Assembly: GCA_033002965.1 (NCBI GenBank)
Contig: JAURVB010014816.1
Span: 1-64,000, forward strand
Source of the DNA: Piper betle
Lineage: Eukaryota > Streptophyta > Magnoliopsida > Piperales > Piperaceae
DNA: 64,000 nucleotides
Direction of reading: 5' to 3'
Position numbers and translations under genes: made by a program. The notes below the pieces were generated by a model, which saw nothing but the letters and a program-made list of their open reading frames with translations, did not search any database and was not told where the DNA came from. Below are positions 47,767 to 60,674 of the stretch, one piece after another. How positions within the stretch are numbered: the stretch's first letter is position 1; every line of letters starts with the position of its first letter.

Positions 47767-47797
<31 letters not shown>
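47767..47797. repeat. (GA)n microsatellite in the CYT1 promoter
   Basis: About 15 GA units on the plus strand, CT on the transcribed strand, immediately upstream of the TATA box. It is likely to vary in length between individuals. Confidence 0.9.
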
Positions 47798-47798
<1 letters not shown>

Positions 47799-47849
47799 GA
47801 GAGCGAGGGAGAGATATGAAATATTGAGAGGTCGGGGGAAGGCGGATCA

Positions 47850-49055
47850 TGAAGAATGAAAGTCCTTTCTGGTTTTCACGTTTCTAGACATGGGATTGGA
47901 ACCAACGACGACGCGGGATTTTTCACCCCTGTTGTGGGGAAGATGAGTAAGGGCCCCACTTTTGAGTGGGCCCAAGAGTTGTTGATAGAGCCGGGGATTT
48001 GGAGTACCCCTTGCTGAATAAGCTCGCTCTAATATTTATTGATTGATTTAATTTTTATTAATTGAGAGTATTTAAAATTTTAATTTTAATTATTAAATTA
48101 ATTTTTATTAATTAATAAAATTTAAATCAATCATGCAAATACTACAAGTAGTATTTGCTATAACAAATTCATTCTTAACCACCGTGGAGCTGTTGAGAGC
48201 AAGTTAATTTGAATTTTACTTTGTTGAATCTATGAACATATAGTGTCATCCCTAATTTTATGAATAATAAATCTTTATTAAATTAAATAACGTGATATAC
48301 TATAATAATAATAATATAAATTTTAAAGGGTTAAAAATTTATAGTTAACTTACTCGCTGAAGCACTGGTCTTATTTGTTCAAATTATCATAATTTATGGA
48401 GTTTAAGGATAAAATTATAACAAATAATTAAACTTCATTAATTTTGGTAATTTGTAACAATGAGAGAGTCGTTGTACGGAGTTTGTTGTAACATTTGATA
48501 CAACAAATCACCCATCTTAAAGATAGACTCCAAATTTCAATATAGAAGACTTTAATTAATTAAGAAGATAGATTCAATGATTTTTATTATTTTTTATTGT
48601 ATTTTAATTCGAACTTTTCATTGGTTCAAGATTTTTAACGGTTACTTTTATTAATAAGAGTAGAATACTCAACCAATTTATCTTCAAATCTGACTATTGC
48701 GATTCGAGAAAAGTTGATCTCAATATGCTTGATTTTTCATTTATCTATTTTTTATGCTATAATTATAAGACATATTTAGGAAATGATTTATCATAATCAA
48801 TTATTGGTTTCAAAACAATATAAAGTCCTGATTTTCATCATAGTAAGTACGCATTACTTATGTAGATAATTAAATATAAAATGGATATTTTTTAATGATA
48901 AAATATATTGTAAATTTATGTATATCCATCCATGAACATTTAATTTAATTTGTTTAATATGTAATAATGATCATTAGTAAGAACAATAAAAAGTAAAAAT
49001 CACTTACACCTCTTGAAACAACCAAAAACTTTTTTTATAAAATGATCACTAACGC
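47850..49055. other. Intergenic DNA upstream of CYT1
   Basis: AT-rich. Bases 48,480-48,690 are an inverted copy of the dispersed repeat at 17,255-17,460. No gene was recognised. Confidence 0.5.
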
Positions 49056-49063
49056 CCACCAAT

Positions 49064-49625
49064 TTAGGGCTGGGCCCAAACCAAATCAAATTGAGTTTTG
49101 CCCAACTTGAACTTGGCTCATTTGATGAACGAATCAAATTTTGGATTATATAGTTTCTAGTTGACTTATTTTAGTTCAAGTTTCAAGTCAAACATAATTG
49201 ATTTTGAGTCAAGTATTGGTCCTATTCGAGTTTCATCACTAAGTTTGAAGATCAAGTTTCTTCTCTATAATGTATTTTATTTTTTGTAAAAATATAAATG
49301 ATATTCTCCTTAATTGAGAGTCATATAATAAATATTAAATAAATTTTATTTAATCATTTTTACACCAAATTATTATTTTTAATGTTAAATTATCCATGTA
49401 TTACTAGCAGTTTATATTAGACATAAAGTCGATTCAAGCCAAGTTTTAAGCTGAATTAATTTTTTTCGAGTTGAATCAAGTTGAGTTTGAGATAATCTTA
49501 AATTGGCTCTCTTGTAATCGGGTCGAGTCGATTTTTTAAATATTGAGTTTTGAGACAAGTTTAAAATGAATGAAGTTCGAGTAGATAACAATAACTCGTG
49601 AACCAGCTCGACTTGCCCAGCCTTA
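49064..49625. mobile_element. hAT-like MITE
   Basis: The left end TTAGGGCTGGGC and the right end, reversed, TAAGGCTGGGC are inverted repeats. Flanking octamers CCACCAAT and CCCCCAAT differ at one base. The interior is AT-rich with mirrored GAGTTTGAG/CAAGTTTCAAG and ATCAAGTT words. There is no coding capacity. Confidence 0.55.
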
Positions 49626-49639
49626 CCCCCAATGCTTCT

Positions 49640-52630
49640 AACTCTCTAACTAAGTTGTTAGACTTTGATAATGAAGTCAAATTTAGTCAAGTCATCTCAT
49701 TGTTTAAATATAATGATATGACAAACGCGGCCATGTCATAGGTAAAAAATAAATTCTTTACAAATAAAACTATTATCTTAGATTGAAGTTGATGGTTCTT
49801 TTTTTCTTCCATTGATGATGTGGCCTCATTTTAAAACATTGAAATATAACTCTTAAAATTTAGAATTCATAAAAAATAATCTTTATAATTTAAGACACTA
49901 TTTTACAATTGAAGCCGTTAGACTTTTTTTTCATATTGATGAAGATTCATTTCATGGGGGTGTTAAATGATTTTCACTCAACAATAAAAATACAACAGTA
50001 ATTGCTAGGGCTTAGTAAAATTTATGGTATTCGAACAATAAATATGGGTGAGTCAAGCCGACTATAGTAGGCCGGACCGCACCAAGACCTTCGTCACTCC
50101 ATCCATAATCATCACATGGTATACAAATATTAGTTAAGGTAGGTCAACGTTAACTATCCTATAGTTTTCTTTATTTTGGCAGACATCACTAATTCTACGC
50201 CCTTTTCCGCAGATTTTTATCATGGTTCAAGGGTTTTTTGTTTCTCCTTACTCCAGATCAGAACCATACTGAAAAAAAAAAGAAAGATAAAGACTCACAA
50301 GCCATGATATAGCAACTAATTGTGCTAAAATTTTATTTGATTTGTATTCTACAAGTAAGTATTAAGAGTCCTAAACAACTTAAATGAGATGAAAATTAGG
50401 AATTGAGTTTGTATCTCTATTACTTATCTAACCAACCAGGAGGTGTTGCAAGGAATACCTTTGACAACTAAATTTTATAGTTTGATCACTTTGCTTGCTT
50501 TAGAAGCGCATGTCCTCTCAATTCCTTACACACCTTCCTCCCACATCATCACTACCTCAAAAACTTACCAGAATTCTAAGAACAAAAACTTACAATTGTC
50601 ATTTTCACTCTAACATAAAGCCAGATAGCCCAATGGCCAAATCAATCTCCAGCACTTTTTCTTTCAAAAAAATAAAACACATTGCACATCCTTTATATAT
50701 TTTAGTGGTGCTAAAGTCTACGCAATATCCGCGTTCTACCCATGTTGAGCCCCATCTCGTTTGTGAGTTTTTACTTTCGTAGTCAACTTTGAGATGCGAG
50801 AAGTATATAGCAGCTAACAAAGAACTCTTTGTAGAATTTTCAGTACAATTCTAGTATAGATCCATCGTCCTAATTTTGTATGATTATGCACATAGACGAC
50901 TTTGCGTAAGGTCAAAGAGTTAGGCTGCTGCAACTATGGCGAGATTGTTGGCCTGCTGGAACCTTGTTTTGGATCTCAAGCTAGAATTTGTTCACACAAG
51001 GCTGATTGCCAGTTGCCACATAGGCTTCAATATTTGAGAGGTTCAAGGTTGGCATCATGCATGGTTCTGAAAATCAAATCCCAATTATCTTCCATTTCAC
51101 TTCATTCCTTGCGAAGACATGGCATGGCACCTATAGGAAGAAAGATCTTCAGAGATTGTTTTTCTTTTCTAAAAAAGAAAAAAATTTTTGGGTGGGTGGC
51201 AATGTTGAAAATAAAAAAACTTGGGTGGGTATAACAACGTTGGACCCAAGAGGTTGATTCACTCGTAAGAGTACAATGGGTGTTGGGTTTGGATATTCCA
51301 TATCTTTGAATATGATCAAAATCCAATTCATTCTCGGAAATGGATCAGATTCTCGAATTTTTTAAGTGTACAATATATTCGAAATATTCAAATCGAATAT
51401 GGATTAATGGTGATTTAATCAATATTCCAACTAAATGGGTGATATTTTATAAAATTATATTTTAAAAATATTTAAAATTATGTTTATTATTACATTTTCA
51501 CTATTTTTATGTTAAAATCTATATTATTTATATTATTTTATTCAATAGGGTCTGATTTTTATTGAACACGACATTTGTGAATTTGATTGAATATGGGTTT
51601 TGCAAATCCAGATCAGATACATATATGGTAAATAAAATAGATGTAATTTTTGAATTCATATTAGCTTTGGGTTTGGGTTTTCAAATTTTGATCGGACGCG
51701 GCTATAGCTATATCCGGTTCATATCCGATCCGAAGCTAACATGAGTTTATAACCACTATTTATAACCACTAGCCACGGGGATTGCTTTCAATATTCACCT
51801 TTTCACTAAAGCACAAATTTCCGAAGTTAGCAAAGTTAGTCAAGGGTCCAACCTCCGCCAATAAAATATATTCCCTTTTCACTTGCCAAAGCACGCTGGT
51901 ACTGATTATTGTTGGATTAATTGCCAAAAACATGAAAATGATTTGATTTTCTATACTTCAGAGCAGATTTAGGATTAACATAAAACACATGTCAAAAGTG
52001 GACATAGACCAGAAAATTAGTAGGCATAATTATTGGCCAAACAATATGTGGACTTCCCTTAAATTTAAGCTTTGGTCTTAGAGAAACAAATTAGGTTAAC
52101 ATTAAGCCCCCAAAAGGGACTTGTAACAACCAAAATAAACTCACAATATGTGTCATAGGCATTTCTTAATCTAAAAATTAGTTTAATGAATATGATTTTT
52201 TCATTAACCTATATACAAGTCACTAATATTATTTACGACCGACGTGAGATAAACCCAATATTCTCTTTTTTACACATTGGGCAACCCCGAAACTTTCATC
52301 ATTTGACAATCTTTCTTTTATTAGACGGAACTCACATATCTCTAATTAAGATACACATTTAATTGAAAAAGACCATAATCTCCAACTAGACAAAAAATTC
52401 TAATTGTGAAGACTCAAACTTTATGTGTAAAATCCCAACTTCAAGTTAGAGTTTTACCCGATTGTAGTTTTCCTTGTTTGGCTCTGTATCGAGTTGGTTT
52501 GAACGAGTTCGATCTAAACTAGTTTTCAGACTATGAGTATAGACCCATATGGCCGTATGAGCAAGTTATAGTGGCTGAGTATGCTAACAAATATAGATTT
52601 GTTTGTATTCGTTAGGCAGAGTTTTAGACC
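49640..52630. other. AT-rich intergenic DNA, no gene recognised
   Basis: ORFs at 50,510-50,820 and 50,902-51,331 have no family resemblance. About 51,280-51,740 shows mirrored 'ggatattccatat' and 'atccgatccga' words and may be a decayed MITE. About 52,440-52,640 has 'gagttggtttgaac' and 'cgagttcgatct' words leading into the following LTR piece. Confidence 0.4.
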
Positions 52631-52639
52631 TAGATCTAG

Positions 52640-53529
52640 GACGTTGTTGCATTTAATATCCATATTGGATTTTTAGAGTATCTCATTGCATGCATCATAG
52701 GGATTTCAGATCATAGGATTGTGCCCCTGTGGGTCCAGTTTGATTGAGTCACAAATTTTCACTTGATTGAGTTCAGAGTTCGAAGCTTATTTAGCCTTTT
52801 TACCTCAATTCCCACTTATAGAGTTATTTTTAAGACTTGAGTCATTTTTTACTTTAGATGGTCTCGATCCGAGCTTTCCATCCATATGTATATTACACAT
52901 ACCAATAGGTGGGCCCCATTAGGCCATTGAGTTATTGAACGCTCCGATCGTGCATGTGGCAAAATCTTAGTTGTCCACTCAAACTTAGCATTCTCTATTT
53001 GATTTCCAAAGATTTCCCACATTTTCAGAACTTTACACCTATATTTGATTTTCAGAGATTTTTCTATGTATGAATATGAACATTAGCCGTGCATGCGAGC
53101 CAGCACTTGCTTAAGTATGTTTGCTTACCACCCAGTGTGAGACAATCTTGAAGTTTCATAAGTTTTCGTGAGTAATGGAATACCATTTACCAAATTGTAT
53201 TAATTATTTTTCAGACCATTAACACTCGTTACTAACCTTTTTCACATAATATATATAAGTCTTGCAAATCCTGAATCAACTTTGGTGGAAGGGCAGATAA
53301 ATGCTACATCCACTTGAGCTCAGTGCATTTTTTTCTTTTCTTACTTTTACTTATATTTGATGTGTTTTGACATGTATTTAACAATGTCTTCCATTCTCAT
53401 GACACCAAGCAGGTTGTTTCAATCTATTTTATCAATTAAATCCTATCAACCACCAATTTTAAACATGACTCGACTCGATCGTAATATTTTTTATTTGGTT
53501 CATATGTGAACCGAAATCGAGGTGTTACA
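52640..53529 (+). repeat. Forward 3' part of a long Gypsy-type LTR
   Basis: 52,640-52,760 matches bases 1-120, and 53,060-53,529 matches 2,290-2,755. It ends in gaggtgttaca at 53,519-53,529. Confidence 0.7.
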
Positions 53530-53965
53530 TTATGATGAAAAACTCTCCCTCCTCTGAGAGGCAGAGAGAGAGATATATATAACCTCATTACAAAACCTCA
53601 CAGTGAAACTCAATATCACACTCTTTTAAGTCGTACTCTACACAACGCAAATTTACAACTATGCATTTATAAATAATATATACAAAATATTATACATGAA
53701 ATACAACCAACCTCTTTGATACGAAGAACTAACATCAAATGCTTCTTTTTGATCATTAAAACTTTCACTAATAGATTTTTCTTCGTCCTTTATAATTATT
53801 TTCAAATTAATAAAGTACAAAAGATAGATAACATAATTTAGAGTAGCTTCTCTAATAAGAGATTAAGAATATTCCTAATTGCAGTATGCTCCAGTTACAG
53901 ATTGTGAGTTGTTTTCCCAATTGGAGAGTGCATGAGTATTTCCCAATTCATCGCTCGCATTCCTC
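53530..53965. other. Short unassigned stretch between LTR pieces
   Basis: AT-rich. It contains 'gagagagagatatata' at about 53,564-53,580. No match to other segments was noticed. Confidence 0.4.
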
Positions 53966-55577
53966 ACCTACATATATATAGAAAAACATCAGTAACAAGC
54001 GTTACTAGCCCAGAAAATAACTAATATCAATCTGGCACAGGAGAGCAAACTCTCCTGTTGAATCAAAACCATATACTTCCTCAAGAACTCTCATCAGGGC
54101 ACATACAGGAGCCGTCACTATCGGGCCGTCGCCCTCGAGTCGACAGCGTCCCCCTTTCTTTCTCATTCTCATACCTTGGCCATTTCTCTATCGCTTCTCG
54201 CATCAAATCTCATTCATTTTCGCCCTCTGCACCTTCCATATTACTCCTGGCCTTGAGCACGAAGGCCGAGCACTCTCAGGCTGACGCCTTTAGTGCCCTT
54301 TGAACCACAAGTCTAGACATGCGCTGCATTGCAGTACCTGTAAACCTCCACACTTCTCCGAGTTTGAGGAACTCAAAGGTGGAGTTGTCCAGATCCTTCG
54401 GGAACGAAGTGGGTTCTCCCCAGCTCCAGAGCCCGCTCTTCCGAGCACACGCCCTATCAGAAGGCATGGCCGTCAGTAACCCTCATTCCATCTCTCATCG
54501 AAAACGCGAAAACTATATATATATAGGCCTAGGTTGGGATTTATACAATAGGCCCGAAGGCATCGTGAGCTGGATCTGAAGTTCGAAAACAAACTCGAGG
54601 GATCTCATCCTCGAGGGTTATTAATCCAAAAAAGAACCGTTGGCTAAATAGCCTGAGTTAAGTGGGATCCGATAAAACGCCACTTAACTCGTCCTGCACA
54701 TGATAAATCAAATACACAATAGAATAGCGTAAAAACAGAGAACGAGTCCTAAACGAACCTGGTAGAAGCTCCAAACGGGTCCACACACCTAGGCGGCGAG
54801 CTCCTACACCGTACATACACAATCAAGCTAAAAACTAACGCCCGCATGATGAATCACACATCCTATAACATGCACACACAATCAACACAATCACACATCA
54901 ATCAACACACATCAGCCTATATCAATTCTAGCAAGTCTACTTAGGCTAGTTTGCATTAGATCATGATCATCACCTAGTTACCCTAATTAGTTTCTTAGCC
55001 TCCATTTTTAACACCACTCAATCAAACAAATTTCATATTTTATCCTTAATCAAATCTACATTTATATATATTATTATAACACACAATTCACCAATCCTAG
55101 CATGCAATTCTAATAATCAATACTTTTAAATAATTAAGTTAAAATAAATTATACCTCGCGTCGTCGAAAATCGGCAATGGCTAGGGTTTCCGTTTCGTGG
55201 CTCGAAACTCGAATTCGGCACCTAGTGGTGTCCGAAGTCCGATCAAATTGGACCCGGTGCGTTCGGCAGATGATCCGGCCAATTTCCCACAAATCCAATT
55301 TTTCGGCGGTTCCGGCGGTTTTCTGGCGAGTGTCGGTGGTTTTCGGCGGAATCCGGCGGTTTTCCAGCGATGATTCGGGACAGGGCAATCAGGGGGTCTA
55401 TTAGCACCAGCTCGACGAGCTTGGTCCAATGGTGGTGTCAAGCAAAGCAGCCGGGGCGGCAATGGCTGTCGGCGGCGGCATCGAAAGTGGGTGGCGGCGG
55501 CAGCGTGCTCCGATCGGGGCTGCGGCCGGCCTCGACGGCGGTTGGGATGATGGGGGAAACGTCGGCGACGGCGAGGG
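53966..55577 (-). repeat. Inverted long LTR, left part, interrupted by a solo LTR
   Basis: Reverse complement of about 56,225-57,830: 'gaaaacgcgaaaactatata', 'cactccgagtttgaggaact'-type blocks, 'gagggatctcatcctcgagg', 'tagggtaactagg'-type blocks and 'ttcgtggctcgaaactcg'. It stops at 55,577 at the target site of the solo LTR and resumes at 58,304. Confidence 0.8.
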
Positions 55578-58298
55578 TGTAAAACCCATGATTCGAGTCA
55601 GGGTTTTACGTTACCGAACCAGTCGATTCAACCGTTGGTTCGAGTCGAGTCAGTTTCATGAACTGTGTGCTGAGTCGAGGCCAGCCGTGAGTTATGAGCG
55701 GTGAGAGTCAGTATTTTTTTCTTTTTATATATTTTATCGTAGAAATAGTTTTAGGCCAAATAACGCGTTAGGACGCGTTGGATTATATTTCGGGTGGGTT
55801 ATTAGTTATAGAGCATGCCATTTGGATGTTGTTGTGTTTGCTTTATTTTATGGAATTTTTCCATATTTTTCTAGATTTGTTTTAGAATTTATTATGAACA
55901 AGTTATTATTTTGACTCGAGTAGGAATCGAGTCAATACTTATTTACGAAACTGCCATTGAGGGTATTTTTCTCCCTCCCGACCTTCCTCACCCCAAACCC
56001 TTGCTGCCGCCACTGCCACGTGCTGCGCCGCCGCTGCCGACGCCGCATTGCTGCCGAGCAACGCCACCCCGCCCCGCCGTGCAGTCACCGTGCTACCACG
56101 ACCCACCCCGGCCACCGTCTCGCCGCCACGACGCCCGAATCGCCCCACAAGCCGCGACGCCTCCCTCGTCAATTCGCCGCCGTCCAGGCTGCACCGCCGC
56201 CGCTGTGACCCCGACGACCACCCCCTCGCCGTCGCCGATGTTTCCTCCATCATCCTGACTGCCGTCGAGGCCGACCGCAGCCCCGATCGGAGCACACCGC
56301 CGCCGCCACCCATTTTCGACGCCGCCGCCGACGGCCATCGCCGCCCCGGCTGCTTTGTTTGACACCGCCATTGGACCAAGCTCGTCGAGCTGGTGCCGAT
56401 AGACCCCCTGATTGCCCCGTCCCGAATCGTCGCCGGAAAACCGCCGGAATCCGTCGGAAAACCGCCGACACTCACCGGAAAACCGCCGGAACCGCCGGAA
56501 AATTGAATTCGTGGGAAATTCGCCGGATCATCTGCCGAACACACCTGGTCCAATCTGATCGGACTTCGGACGCCGCTAGGTGCCGAATTAGAGTTTCGAG
56601 CCACGAAACGGAAACCCTAGCTGTCGCCGATTTTCGACGACGCGTGGTATAACTTATTTTAATTTAATTATTTAAAAATATTGATTATTAGAATTGCATG
56701 CCAGGATTTGTGTGTGTGTGTTATAAATATATATTTAAATGTAGGTTTGATTAAGAATAGAAATATGAAATTGTTTGATTGAGTGGTGTTAAAAATGGAG
56801 GCTAAGAAATTAATTAGGGTAACTAAGTGATGATCATGATATAATGCAAACTAGCCTAAGTAGACTTGCTAGAATTGATATAGGTTGAATGTGTGTTGAT
56901 TGATGCGTGATTGTGTTGATTGTGTGTGCATGCTATAGGATATGTGATTCATCATGTAGGCGTTAGTTTTTAGCTTGATTGTGTAGGTACGGTGTAGGAG
57001 CTCGTCGCCTAGGCGCGTGGACCTGTTTGGAGCTTCTACCAAGTCCGTTTACGACTACGTTCTCTGATTTACGCTACTCTCTTGTGTATTTGATTTATTA
57101 TGTGTCAGACGAGCTAAGTCGCGTTTTATCGAATCCCACTTAACTCGGGCCATTTAGCCAACGATTTTTTTCGGATTAATAACCCTCGAGGATGAGATCC
57201 CTCGAGTTTGTTTTCGAACTTCAGATCCAGTTCATGTTGCCTTCGGGCCTATTGTATAAATCCCAACCCAGACCTTTATATATATATATAGTTTTCGCGT
57301 TTTCAGTGAGAGATTGAATGAGGGAAATCCGACTACCATGCTACGTGAGCGGGCACGTGTGTGTCGATAGTGGGCTCTGGAATGGTGTGCGGGCCGTTTC
57401 ATTCCTGAGGGATCCTGACAACTCCACCTTTGAGTTCCTCAAACCCGGAGAAGTGTGGAGGTTCACGGGTACTGCATTGCAGCGCATGTCTAGACTTGTG
57501 GTATCAAAGGGTACTGAAGGCGACTGCCTGAGAGTACTCGGCCTTCGTGCTCAAGGCCAGGAGTAATATGGAAGGTGCAGAGGGCAGAAATGAATGAGAT
57601 TTGATGCGAGAAGCAATAGAGAAATGGCCGAGGCATGAGAATGTGAAAGATAGGGGGACGCTGTCGACCCGAGGGCGACGGCTCCCGTATGTGCCCTGAT
57701 GAGAGTTCTTGAGGAAGTATATGGTTTTCATTCAACAGGAGAGTTTGCTCTCCTGTGCCAGATTGATATTAGTTATTTTCCGGGCCGGTAACACTCGTTA
57801 CTGACGGTTTTTCTATATATATGTAGGTGAGGAATGCGCCGCGTGTAACATATGTATAATGATGGTGTGTTATTGTTATGTAAATGATAATTTTGATGTG
57901 TTTGCTTGAGTGAATTACTTGTTATAAAACAAACTGATAAATATGAATGAGTAGGGAGCCTTGGAGTTCAGACTCGGCTCAGGTAAAAACGAATGAGATA
58001 ATGGTTGAATGTCATGGTAGATTAGTATGTGTTACCGTATTTTTATAAAATAGTATATATTTTCTTTTGGTTTCTCATTTATTATTTTGTCTTGTCTTTG
58101 CTTGTACATCATAGCATGCATGTAGGACTACATTAGAACCCACGCATCCCATCCAGGCATTTCATGTTTGCATCTCCATCTTGAGACACTGAGGGCAGAT
58201 CCGGGTCGGCTTAACCAAACCCAGTAGATTAGCGAACGGTTCGGTCGCCGGTAACATTTTCGGGTCGGTTCATGGGTGAGCCGAAACAGGGTGTTACA
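55578..58298 (+). mobile_element. Solo LTR of the long-LTR Gypsy family, with GAGGG duplication
   Basis: 2,721 bp starting TGTAAAACCC and ending GGGTGTTACA, flanked by identical GAGGG (55,573-55,577 and 58,299-58,303). It has TG...CA termini, no internal region, no PBS and no coding domains. The large proline/arginine-rich ORFs at 55,911-56,652 follow from its GC-rich core (about 55,980-56,640). This is the best-preserved reference copy of the family in the window. Confidence 0.85.
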
Positions 58299-58303
58299 GA
58301 GGG

Positions 58304-59016
58304 GGTGAGACTGGTGGTCACAACGGCGGCGACGGGGACCGAACGGCGGCGGAATCCGGCCCGGAGTGGCGACGGCCGAGGCAGCTTCATGGCATCGCGG
58401 TGGCACGCCGGCAGGCGATCGGCGGCCGGGGTCGGTCGGGGCGGCACGGCTACGGTGCGGCAAGGCAGAGCGGCGTCGATTGGTGGCAATGCGGCGTTCG
58501 CCGCGGCAGCACACAAAAGCGAGGGTTTTGGGAGGGTAAGTGTTGGGAGGGAGAAAAATACCCTGAATGGCAAACTTGTAAATAAGTATTGACTCGATTC
58601 CTACTCAAGTCAAAATAATAACTAGTTCGTGATAAATTCTAAAAAAAATCTAGAAAAATGTGGAAAAACCACATAAAATAAAACAAACACAACAAGATCC
58701 AAATGGCATGCTCTATAACTAATAACCCACCCGAATATAATCTCACGCGTCCTAATGCGTTATTCGGCCTAAAACTATTCTACGATCAAATAAAAATAAC
58801 AATCAATACTGTATACCTCCATATACTTGATAACCCATTTTTCATCATCTTTTAGACGTTATCATTGTACACTTGAGCATACATGACCCTCATCGCTCAT
58901 AACTCACAGCTGGCCTCAACTCAGCTCGCGGTCCATAAAGCTGACTCGACTCGAACCGACGGTTGAACCGACTGGTTCACTCTTGTAAAACTCTGACTCG
59001 AGTCACGGGTTTTACA
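58304..59016 (-). repeat. Inverted long LTR, right part
   Basis: Continues the inverted LTR left at 55,577. It matches the reverse of 55,578-56,225 and ends 'gtcacgggttttaca' at 59,002-59,016, the reversed LTR start. Together with 53,966-55,577 it makes about 2.3 kb of an LTR that has lost its 3' end. Confidence 0.8.
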
Positions 59017-59812
59017 AGACTAGTCAGTTCAGGGTGCCATCCAGACTATAGCTTGATGGCTCCTCAGTAGTTACCCTTATGAGAGTTCTATTGGAGTATA
59101 TGCATGCTTTTCTTTTAATGAGAGTTAGCTCTCATAGACAGTTTGATATTAGTTATTTTCTTGACTAGTGACAACCATTGCTGACGGTTTTTTATTATAT
59201 ATGTTGGTGAGCATTAGACATAATAAGATATGCCAGATTTGACAAATAAGCAGTGACATCCTTGCACACACACATGCTTAGCGATAGGACCCTTAATTGT
59301 GATGTTGGTGAATGTGTAAAACTTGTTATGTACTATTTTGATGATGTTTAATGCACGGTTAACATATTTTGTGGATGAAGTTGGTAATTTTGAAATTAGT
59401 AAACTTCCAGCTATGGGAATATGAGTAGTAGATGGGTCAAGTCTCAACTAGGGATCATGACTTGGAAAATGATGTGATGTTAATAGAATGTGATGTTGTG
59501 ATATGTTTTGTTATCTATTATTTATATATATGTTGTGATATGATGATGGACAGGTTGGTTTCTTTATTGTACTTTTGAGGGAACCCACAGTCGTATATTT
59601 ACAGGGTTTTCATAATATTTAAATCGATTACGGTGTGATTTTGATTTTTGGTGTGATTCTTTTTTTTGCCATCATATCATTCATCTAACGTCCTGCTAGG
59701 TTGTGTGTTTCATATATTCATTGTGGCATGCTTTTCATCTTATGACGCTTAAAGTAGGTCCCTTCCACTTAAATTCGAGTTGACCAAAGTAATTGAATTG
59801 AGAATCAGTTCG

Positions 59813-60421
59813 TAGGGTTGCTAATTGAGCGAGCCAGCTCGTGAGCATTTAGCGTTCGGCTCGGCTTGACTCGACTCGAAACTCGACATTTAAATGCTTT
59901 GACTCGAACTCGACTCGAACTCGAATCCTACGAGCCGAGCTTGAGCAAGGTCGTGTTCGACTCGACTCAACTCGGTTGTAACTCGAACTCGACTCGTAGT
60001 TCGACTCGAACTCAACTCGATAAAATAATATAATAATATAGTCTTTATATTATATTATATTATATATATATATATGTATATATATATGAAATATAATAAC
60101 AAAGAAACAAGATAGTTGAGATGGTAAGTATTCACTTTGATGACTTCAAGGTTGTGGGTTCAAACCACATTGGCCTCATTTTTTTTAAGTGAGGTACTTT
60201 TGACATTTAATCGAGCTGGTTTCGAGTTACGAACGAGCTCATAAAAATTAAACAGTTTAAGTATATTCGAGCTCGAACACATAAAATATATTCGAGTCGA
60301 ACTCGAGCATATATGTCCAAAACTCGTTCGATCTCGAGTCGATTTTGAACGAGTTTCGAACTATTCGAGCCGAGTTCGAACACATGTTGAGCTCGGCTCA
60401 CTCGCTCAATTAGCACCCCTA
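59813..60421. mobile_element. hAT-like MITE with a tRNA-like insert
   Basis: Left end TAGGGTTGCTAATTGAGCGA and right end, reversed, TAGGGGTGCTAATTGAGCGA. The 8-bp flanks TCAGTTCG (59,805-59,812) and TTAGTTCG (60,422-60,429) differ at one base. The interior is built of GACTCGAACTCG-type words. A tRNA-like segment lies at 60,110-60,180. Confidence 0.8.
60110..60180 (+). other. tRNA-like segment with Pol III A and B boxes
   Basis: TAGTTGAGATGG (60,113-60,124) fits the A-box consensus TRGYNNARNNGG exactly, and GGTTCAAACC (60,157-60,166) fits the B box, 33 bp apart. 'gtgggttcaaaccac' forms a T-arm-like hairpin. No full cloverleaf can be drawn with confidence, so this is a tRNA-derived (SINE-like) relic, not a called tRNA gene. 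Confidence 0.5.
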
Positions 60422-60606
60422 TTAGTTCGGCCTCCAATAACATTTCCAGTTCGGTTAATAGCAAACCAGAATTGGGGTGTTACAAAATGGGCCCGGTAGA
60501 TATGTCCTCTCTAGTGGTGCAACGGCAACTTTGGGGGCTCCAGCAGCGGTGGCGACAAAAAGTTCTAGCTAAGTTCCAGCTAAACTGAACTTTGGGGCTT
60601 TATCAC

Positions 60607-60674
60607 CGTTTTCCAGCGCCGGTGAAAACTTTGAAAACTTTCTATTTTCCAACGCAGGTGAAAACTTTGAAAAC
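60607..60674. repeat. Two copies of a 39-bp tandem repeat
   Basis: 'ttccagcgccggtgaaaac' plus 'tttgaaaactttcta' followed by a near copy starting 'ttccaacgcaggtgaaaac'. It leads directly into the 51/60-bp array. Confidence 0.75.

Larger units (their letters stand above)
59017..60484 (+). repeat. Forward 3' part of a long LTR, interrupted by a hAT-like MITE
   Basis: Shares 'gatggctcctcagtag', 'gagagttagctctcatag' and 'attgctgacggtttttt' with 20,430-20,580, and ends ggggtgttaca at 60,474-60,484. The MITE at 59,813-60,421 sits near its 3' end. Confidence 0.65.

Noticed and set aside
55911..56652. Proline/arginine-rich frames, up to 221 codons
   Set aside because: They lie within the GC-rich core of the LTR family and are open in several frames on both strands.
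60110..60180. Functional tRNA gene
   Set aside because: A and B boxes are present, but a full acceptor stem and anticodon arm cannot be drawn, and it is embedded in a MITE.
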